64,000 nucleotides of DNA from CALINF01 sp039990395. GTDB taxonomy: Bacteria; Pseudomonadota; Gammaproteobacteria; Pseudomonadales; Halieaceae. Below are positions 54,049 through 62,000 of the stretch, one piece after another (position 1 is the stretch's first letter; every line of letters begins with the position of its first letter). A model generated the notes under the pieces. That model worked only from the letters and a program-made list of their open reading frames with translations. It did no database searches and had not been told where the DNA came from. The stretch covers positions 248,001-312,000 of the forward strand of contig JBDXFZ010000146.1 in NCBI GenBank assembly GCA_039990395.1, written 5' to 3'. Made by a program: the position numbers and the translations under genes.

Positions 54049-54911
54049 GCTTCGATAACGTTGATATCTCACACTTAAAGAGCTGGGTGGGTCGTCAGGA
54101 GACTCAAACCGATGTGATCACGCCTGCGCCTGTTGCTCGCCTGTCTGCGACGCTAGACCATTCTGAGCCCAGAGCTCGCCTGGGTGAACCTTTGCCAGAG
54201 TGTTGGCACTGGCTGTATTTCCAGCCGGATGCTTGTACGGCGGAGATTGCGGCCGACGGACACCCTCAACGTGGCAGGTTTCTTCCCCCTGTACCGCTGC
54301 CCCGGCGTATGTGGGCGGGCAGCGAGCTTGTCTTTCATGCGCCGCTATTGGTCGGCGATGCGGTGAGTCGCGTGTCGGTGATTGACGCCGTTGATTTCAA
54401 AAATGGTAGTACTGGCCCGCTGGTATTCGTGCAGCTAACACACAGGCTTTATGCCAGAGAGACACTTTGTATTGAGGAAAAGCAGACGCTGGTGTATCGA
54501 TCAGGTGAGAAGACGGCAAACTCTAAACCAAGTGCAAAAGCCATCGCCCCTTTGGAATCGGATTGGAAGAGGGTGATCTCGCCCAGCCCGGTGTTGCTGT
54601 TTCGATATTCGGCACTAACCTTTAATGCCCATCGAATTCACTACGATAGAGACTATGCGACTAATACTGAGGGCTATGAAGGTCTGGTGGTGCAAGGGCC
54701 GCTAACGGCGACCCTGCTGCTTGACCTCGTTTATCGAGAGCTGCCGGGTGCATGTGTAAAAGCATTCAGCTTTCGTGGTTTACGAGCGCTGCATGATGCT
54801 TCGTCATTCACTCTTCTTGGCTCACTTTTAAAAGAGGAGGTAGAGCTTCGGGTCGTTGATGCCGACGGTGAGCTTGCGATGACAGCGGACGTAAGACTAA
54901 TTCAGACTTAG
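54045..54911 (+). CDS. FAS1-like/MaoC-type dehydratase (mesaconyl-CoA hydratase-like)
   Basis: 288 residues with two hot-dog domains. The N-terminal half (LGEPLPECWHWLYFQPD, GRFLPPVPLPRRMWAGSELVFHAPL) is typical of the HTD2 / mesaconyl-C4-CoA hydratase family. The C-terminal half has the hydratase residues in LLFRYSALTFNAHRIHYDRDYA (Asn-Ala-His-x-x-His). It adds or removes water at an enoyl-CoA. It starts with GTG 54045, overlapping the MmgE/PrpD stop by 4 bases, which indicates coupling. It is the last gene of the cluster. Confidence 0.88.
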   Translation: MSFDNVDISHLKSWVGRQETQTDVITPAPVARLSATLDHSEPRARLGEPLPECWHWLYFQPDACTAEIAADGHPQRGRFLPPVPLPRRMWAGSELVFHAPLLVGDAVSRVSVIDAVDFKNGSTGPLVFVQLTHRLYARETLCIEEKQTLVYRSGEKTANSKPSAKAIAPLESDWKRVISPSPVLLFRYSALTFNAHRIHYDRDYATNTEGYEGLVVQGPLTATLLLDLVYRELPGACVKAFSFRGLRALHDASSFTLLGSLLKEEVELRVVDADGELAMTADVRLIQT

Positions 54912-55039
54912 CCCCTCACCGCTGCCGTTGCGGGCGGTAGATATGCCACGTAAGCCAGTGTTCATTTATTGCTCTCAACGTGCTAATTGCCTACTTGGGC
55001 GTGAAATGAGATAATTAGAGCACTTTATGAGCAGATTCG

Positions 55040-55202
55040 AGAGGGTGGGTCCAAATGGGATGCTCCCTCTGAGAAGATTCGAACCAACCCTTCTCAGTAC
55101 GTTTTATATTTTGATACGTTTTTATGGGTCGGCTCGATTGGCTCTTGCGTTGAAACAGAAGAGAACCATATGGAAAGCTCACCCGCAAGGTGGGCTTTTT
55201 TT
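55040..55202 (+). ncRNA. Candidate structured RNA with terminator
   Basis: Three stems in order. AGAGGG (55040-55045) pairs with CCCTCT (55065-55070). CTGAGAAG (55069-55076) pairs perfectly over 8 bp with CTTCTCAG (55090-55097). A terminator stem lies at 55177-55195. The first two stems share two bases, so they could be alternatives, as in a switch. The overlapping 78-codon frame has an unlikely composition and reads through the terminator, so a non-coding transcript is a better explanation. No family recognised. Confidence 0.35.
55177..55202 (+). terminator. Rho-independent terminator
   Basis: GCTCACC (55177-55183) pairs with GGTGGGC (55189-55195) with one T-G pair and a 5-base loop, followed by seven T. 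It may end the 48498-54911 cluster transcript, a separate small RNA, or both. Confidence 0.85.
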
Positions 55203-55355
55203 GCGCCCGGCGGAGGTGAAAAGGCTAGCAAAAAACCGAATTTTCGATGCCCTGTTCGGATGAGCGACTCTACAAAGTGATGATGAGATATGAGTAAGTA
55301 TGGCTGCTATATTGAATGCATCTGTCCACAAACCAGACTCCGGTAGCAAAGTGCT

Positions 55356-55991
55356 ATGACCAGATACAAGTATAAAGAGCGTTTTCCAAAATTGGCGGGC
55401 CAGTTCCTTGTAGCCTTGGCGGCTCTTGGCGGTTTTTCGAGTGCAGGTGCGTTGGCTCAGCCCGATGAGTGGAGCTGCTTTGTAGGCGCGAATGCAGGCT
55501 ACGCAGCGCTTGATGATTCTTTTTCAACCAAAGAAGGTGAAGTAGCGCTGCTTTTTGACCCCAGTGATGATGGCGCAGCATTTGGCTTAGGTGCTGGCTG
55601 TTCTTTAACTAAACGTTGGTTTGTATCTGCAGAATATCAGCGAACGGATGCTGACGAAATCACTCTCGACAATTGGCTGGGCTCGATAAACTACGGCTGG
55701 TCTGTTGGCGCTGCTGGGCAGTTCTATTTAGGCGCGATTGCAGGTTGGAGCATACTGGAGTGGGGTAAAGAGCCTGTGGATACGCTCGAGAATGATTCAG
55801 AAAGTGAGCAGGCCGCATACGGCGCACAAATAGGATACACGCATCAACTGAGTGATGCGTGGCGTCTCAATTTCCGCTACATGTACCTCTCGCTGGACCA
55901 TCGGACACGTCTGCAGCCCGTTAGTGGGACCGCTCGTTATAGCCATGATAGCCAGCAGGGGTTAACTCTGGGCATTGATTGGCAGTTTTAA
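55356..55991 (+). CDS. Small outer-membrane beta-barrel protein
   Basis: 211 residues. A signal peptide (FLVALAALGGFSSAGALAQ, preceded by a basic head) leads to a barrel of about eight strands (CFVGANAGYAALDD, AAFGLGAGCSLTKRWFVSAEYQRT, GSINYGWSVGAAGQFYLG, YGAQIGYTHQLSDAWRLNFRY) ending in GLTLGIDWQF. It resembles the OmpA/OmpW-like eight-stranded group. The gene ends 29 bases before a giant Ig-repeat lipoprotein gene on the same strand, so the two are probably co-transcribed. Function not known. Confidence 0.83.
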   Translation: MTRYKYKERFPKLAGQFLVALAALGGFSSAGALAQPDEWSCFVGANAGYAALDDSFSTKEGEVALLFDPSDDGAAFGLGAGCSLTKRWFVSAEYQRTDADEITLDNWLGSINYGWSVGAAGQFYLGAIAGWSILEWGKEPVDTLENDSESEQAAYGAQIGYTHQLSDAWRLNFRYMYLSLDHRTRLQPVSGTARYSHDSQQGLTLGIDWQF

Positions 55992-56020
55992 ACAGCAATT
56001 GGACAGGATGGAATCTGCAC

Positions 56021-59000
56021 ATGGTATTGCTTAAGAAAGCTTTCTTGCTCATTTGTCTGGCCACGCTAGCGGCTTGTGGAAGTTCTGATTCCAGCTTTGA
56101 TAATGGTAATGCGCGGTTGTTGCGGTCCATCTCCATCGACCCCGCGCAGCTTGATATCGCTCAAGGCGAGGCAGCCGGTCTCTCGGCTACTGGTCGTTAT
56201 AACGACGGAACGACAGAAGACATTTCATCTAGTGTTGTTTGGGCTAGTAGCGACCCAGCGGTGGCCACCATTGACATCGATGGGTTGGTTTTAGGTGTCG
56301 CGGCGGGGCAGTCAAGTTCAAGAGCAACTCTGGACGGTGTGACCGGTGAAGGGTCAATCACGGTATCAGGCCCCGTGGCAGTGCGCATGCAGATTCTGCC
56401 ACCCGTTGCCGAGATACCGCTGAATTCAACACAAGATTACTCGGCCTTTGCCGTCTTGAGTGATGGCACCGTTGAAAACGTTACGCTGCGCTCTGTTTGG
56501 TCACTGGAGAATGAGAGTGGCATCATCCAGGCGTACGAGCCTGAGACCATTCCCTCAGCTCAAGATATAGACGATTTTGGTACCGCAGTGGGTGTCGAAG
56601 TAGGCAAAGATATACTGATTGCAACGTTCGAGGACCTCGAATCGCGCTCCCCCGTTGAAGTTGTTGCAGTGCAGCTAAAACAGATTCAGATTGACCCTGT
56701 TGATGAATCGGTTTTTGTTGGCGGTCAGGTCCCGTATCGGGTTACGGGTATCTATGCTGACGGTAGCAATGCAGACCTCACCAAGGTTGCCACTTTTAGC
56801 AGTAGTGACATTCTTGTTGCCAATGTTAGCAATGAAAGTTCAAGCCGCGGACTTGCGATTGGTTTAAGCACCGGCGTTACACAGATAAGCGCCTCAGTAG
56901 ATGGCTTGCAAACGCAGACAAGGCTAACTGTTACTACCTCCCCTGGTGAAATAGTACGGTTGGATATCTTGGCAGCCACCGACAGGATCGCAGTTGGCGA
57001 GCGGCTGCAATACACCGCAATCGCAGTCAGTAGCACGGGAGAAAGCCGTGACGTAACCAGTAGTTCGGCTTGGGCCTCGAGTGAGCCATCGATCGCTACG
57101 ATAGTCACAGGGCAACAAGGCGTGGTCGCCTTCAATGCGCAGGCGGGTGAGGCTCAGGGTGTGGCGCCAGGTGAAACATCAATCAGCGCTAGCTATTCGG
57201 GTATTACGAGCCTTTCGGCTCTAACAGTGACATCAACGGACATCCAGCTCGAACGAATCACGGTAGAACCGGTAGACCCGTCGCTACCCACTCTTGTGCA
57301 GCAGCAGTTTACGGCGACCGGCCTCTATTCAGACGGCAGCCGTCGAGACTTAACTGCCAGTGTGTTTTGGCAGACCAGCGATGCAGATATTGTAGTACTC
57401 AGCAATACGGTCGAGGTGGGAATAGGTTTGGCGTTCACCTTGGAGCCGGGCGTAGCTACGGTATCTGCCAGTTTCGATGATGTCACTGGTTCAACCAAGG
57501 TCACCGTAATTGATGAAGTGAATCCTGACGCACAGCTCGTTGTCAGCCCGCCAATTTCTGAGGTGGCGATCGGTACGGTTCAGGCCTACATCGCGGAGTT
57601 GATCATTCCGGGCTTGCCAGATTTCGATGTGACTTCATCGGTCACCTGGGAAAGTACAGACCCCGCTGTAGCATCCATTGATGCCTCAGGTAACGCGCGA
57701 GCCTTGTCAGCGGGAGAAACAAACATAAATGCAACTCTTAAGGGAAAGGGTTCGCAGATCCTGCGAGACAGCGCTGTTCTGCAGGTTAAAAGCAATCCAG
57801 TAGTGATTGAAGAGCTAACGATATCGCCCCCCGAAGCTAGCCTGGCTGTTAGTGAGGCTGCGCAGTTTGTTGCCACAGCAAGGCTAAGTGACGGTACCAC
57901 TCAGGATGTTAGTGGGCAGGTAACGTGGCGCACAGACAATGCGGATATTGCACTTGTCGATACCAGTGGGTTACTAACAGCGGTTGGTGCTGGCGATACG
58001 CTACTGAGAGCGAAGTTGACGGCAGAGGGCGTTGTTTTTGATGCCAGTTCTCGCATTACGGTGCGTGGCCCCGCGCTGGTAGGCATCACTGTTAGTCCTC
58101 CGTCAGCCAATACATTGGTTGGCGGCAGTGTGAGCTATGTCGCAACGGCTAATTTCGACGACGGCACTACGCAAGATGTTACTGAGACTGCTGCCTGGGC
58201 GAGCGCAGACGAGACGATCGCACAGGTTGATGGCAGGGGAGTAGCGACCGGCAGGTCTCCGGGATTTGTGCAAATCAGTGCGAGTGTAGCAGGTACAAAT
58301 GGCCCGGTAGTCGGTACTGCCGGTCTGAATGTTGAAGCCCCGTCTCCGGGTGTTGATCAATTGATTGTAGAGCCCGCGATAGCCGACGTGCTCGTGGGCT
58401 TGGAGCAGGCATTCACGGCCAAAGTCATATTGGCTGATGGCGCGGAGCAGGATGTCACGGAACGTGTTAGCTGGATGTCCAGTAATCGCGACATCGCCGA
58501 GATTAATGGCAGCGGTATTGCCACGGGTATAGCACCAGGCGTTGCGACCATAAGTGCGATTCTGGTTCTTGAAGATGGGAGCTATAGCGACACGGCTTCC
58601 TTTACCGTTTTAGCACCGGCCGTAGAGCCTTTAGAACTGATTGTTTCACCGCCACAGGCTAGTGTGGTCATCGATGGGTCGGCGCAGTTTACCGCCAGAA
58701 TCAACTTCTCTGATGGCAGTAGCAAAGATGTTACCGACAGTGTTGGCTGGACGTCGAGCGATCTAGAAGTGGCGCAGGTTGCAGAAGGCGGTCTTGCCAC
58801 CGGCCTGGCTGAAGGCGCGGCGTTGATCGTAGCAAGTTTAATCTATGAAGGGATAACCTACTCTGGCTCTGGGTCGTTAACGGTTGAAGCACTCCCGGTA
58901 GTCATAGAGGAGGTGCGCGTACTGCCAGCGACAGTCAGTCTCTATCCCGGGACTACACAGCAGTACACGGCTGAGGTTGTGCTTAGTGACGGTAGGGTGA

Positions 59001-62000
59001 TCGATGTAACTCAAGATTCAGACTGGACTACAGCGCAGCCCGAAATTGCCAGTATCTCTCCTGCTGCACTACTCACGGCAAATCTCGCTGGCTCGACGGA
59101 AGTCATAGCAACTTTCCTGTATCAAGGTAACCCTGTATCAGGCAAGGCATTGGTTAGCGTTTTGTCTCCCGCGATTGTCATAGAAAGCCTGTTGGTTGAA
59201 CCCAAGCAGGCGAGAGTCGTCTCAGGGCAGACCACGCAGTACACGGCTGTGGCGGTCTATAGCGATGGTACAGAAGCCGACGTTACGCAAGACGCGGCCT
59301 GGATAAGTAGCAATAAAGCTGTGGCTAGTATAGACAGCGCGGGTATTGCGCTGGGTATTGCTGGTGGCAAAGCGTCAATTGAGGCGCGCTATGAGGGGTT
59401 GAACGACACGGGCACACTGACAGTAGAGGACTCGTCGATATTTAAGGATTTGCGAATAGAACCCTCTTCGGCGGAGGTGCTTGTCGACACCACGCAGCAG
59501 TACCAGGCGATTGCAACCTTCAGCGATAATTCTGAGCTAAATGTCACTAACGATGTTAGCTGGTCTGTAGCACCTGACTTTGTCGCACATGTCACTGACG
59601 CAGGCCTTGCAACGGGTCTGTCCGCGGGCTCTGCGCAGATATCGGCTACGTTTATAGGTGATGGCATCGATGCAACTGCTACAGCGGTGTTGGATGTGCT
59701 ACCCATACCGGTTGTCGTCGATCGATTGGAGATCAGCCCGCAAGAAACTTCCTTGCTTCCGGGTGAAAGTCAGCAGTACAGCGCAAAAGCGTTCTTGAGC
59801 AACGGCGAAATCGAGGATGTGACGCCTGACGTTGACTGGCAAAGCCTCACGGCAGAGGTGGCGCAGATTGGCAATACCGGCCTTGCGGTAGCGCTTGTTC
59901 CCGGTGAGGCCACCATCAGCGGGGTACTGAGGTATGGCGATGGCTTAACAGCCAGTGATGAAGCGATGCTCACGGTTGAACCTATTACACTTGTTCGTAT
60001 TGAGGTGCAGCCCGCCAATGCCAGCTTGCCACTGGGTAGGGATCAGCAATACACGGCGATCGGAATCTTCAACAATGGCCAACAGTCCGAGCTGGTAGAA
60101 GGCGTTATCTGGTCGAGCTCTGACGGTAGCATTGCGGCAATAGATCCGGCAGGCGTGGTTACGACAAAGGCGGAGGGTACAGCTAAAATTTCTGCAACGT
60201 CACAAGGCGTGTCTGGTTCAACCAATGTGACGGTGACCGATAAGGTCATTGATGATCTACAAATCTACCCGGCGCTTGTTGACGACCCCAGTGGAACTAT
60301 AGGGACGCTCGTAGCTGAAGCTCACTACAGCGACCAATCGAAAGACGATGTGACCAAGCTTGCTACGTGGTCCAGCGAAGACACAAGTGTGGTGACTGTG
60401 AGTGACGCTAGTCTCTTCAAGGGTGCGTATGTACTGTTTGCTCCGGGTGAAAGCACGGTAACTGCGAGCTTCGAAGGTCTTACAGACACCATCCCTGTTA
60501 CCGTTGGCGATGCCGAACTTCGCAGAATTATCATCAGGCCATTGAATCCCACGGAACCAGCCGGCCTGACGGTGCAGTTTATTGCCACGGGCGTTTACTC
60601 GGATCTGCGCTTTGCAGATCTTACCGATGACGTGGTCTGGCGCTCTAGTCAGGAGAGCGTGGTTATATTCAAGGATCAACCAGGGGAAGCCGTTGGCCTC
60701 AAAGCCGGTGCGTCTAATATTTCTGCATCTCTGTCGGGTATCAATGGTCAAACCACTTTCACCGTAACAGCGCCAGCTCCCACCGAGCTCACCGTGACAC
60801 CTCCGATTATTGAGGGCCCAACAGGCACCAGCGCGCAACTGATGGCCACGATGACCTACACCGACGCAACCCAGCGTGATGTGACAGAGGATGCGCAATG
60901 GGTTAGCTCAAATGCGGGTATCGCGATTGTGGGTAATGGGGAGCCAGATGGCTCACCTAGTGGTCAGGTAACACTGGTTGGCGTCGGCTCTACCTCGGTC
61001 ATGGCCAGTTTTGCCGGGCTAGACAGCAGCGCAGAGGTAATAGCCAATGCCCCAGTAGCAGTCGATCTGTTTGTAGAACCCTACGGTGAAACATACCCGG
61101 ATGGTTTACTGGTTGAATTTTCTGCTATTGCGACGTTCGACAATGGCAGCTCTGAAGATGTGACCGCCGTTTCAACTTGGCACAGCCTTGATGGCGACGT
61201 GATTCAAGCCGTGCCTGGCCAGCCGGGGCAGTTTGACACAGTTGCAAAAGGTGATACCGAGGTAACAGCAACTTTTGAGTCTATAACGGAGAACGCACCA
61301 GTCACGGTTAGACCGGCCAGTGTTACCACGCTACAGATTACTCCGGGAAGTGTCAGCGCTCCAGCTGGCGCGTTGATTCAGCTGGAGGCGACGGCTTTTT
61401 ACGACAACCTGACTTCAGAGTTCGTCACCGATCAGGCGATTTGGCAATCTGAAGACGAGACCGTTGCAGTCGTGGGTACGACGGGAGAGACAGGTGGCTT
61501 GCTGCTGCTTGAATCAACCGGCTCCACGTTTGTGTCAGCTGATTTCAGTGGGGTGAGTCAAAAAATTCCAGTAGAAGTACTCCCTGCCACCCTTGAGCAG
61601 GTTGTCGTTCAGCCTTTTGATACCGAGTTACCGCTGGGAGATACCCAGCAATATGAGGCGGTGGGTATTTACAGTGACGCATCCAGCGCACCACTACCCG
61701 ATGCCACCTGGAGCAGCAGCAACGTTGCTGTTGCTACGATCAATGCATCTGGCGAAGCGTTCAGCGTTGCAACTGGGAGCACAGATGTCACCGCTGAATT
61801 CAAAGGCGTTGCGGGAACTGCCCCCTTAACTGTTGTGGAAGCAGAGCTGACCACCTTACGCATAGAACCTTCGATTAATACAGGTGCCGCTGGAACTTCT
61901 TCCACAATCACTGCTTCAGCGCTTTATAGCGACGGCCGTACTGTTGACGTCAGTGGGGATGTCACCTGGGGCAGCGAAAGTGGCTTTGTTGCAACTGTGA

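Larger units (their letters stand above)
54912..55355. other. 444-base non-coding region
   Basis: Between the MaoC-like gene and the small barrel gene. A hairpin-rich stretch at about 55040-55202, ending in a terminator, is described separately. The rest (54940-55025 and 55215-55355) is AT-rich with no clear element; the promoter of the barrel and lipoprotein genes should lie in the second part. Confidence 0.65.

Noticed and set aside
55072..55097. GATTCGAACC, which resembles the T-arm of a tRNA read on the reverse strand
   Set aside because: No acceptor stem, anticodon arm or D-arm can be built around it, and the flanking 8-bp stem does not fit tRNA geometry.
55027..55263. 78-codon forward frame
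   Set aside because: It runs through a strong terminator hairpin and its T-run and has a low-quality composition; a structured RNA is a better explanation.
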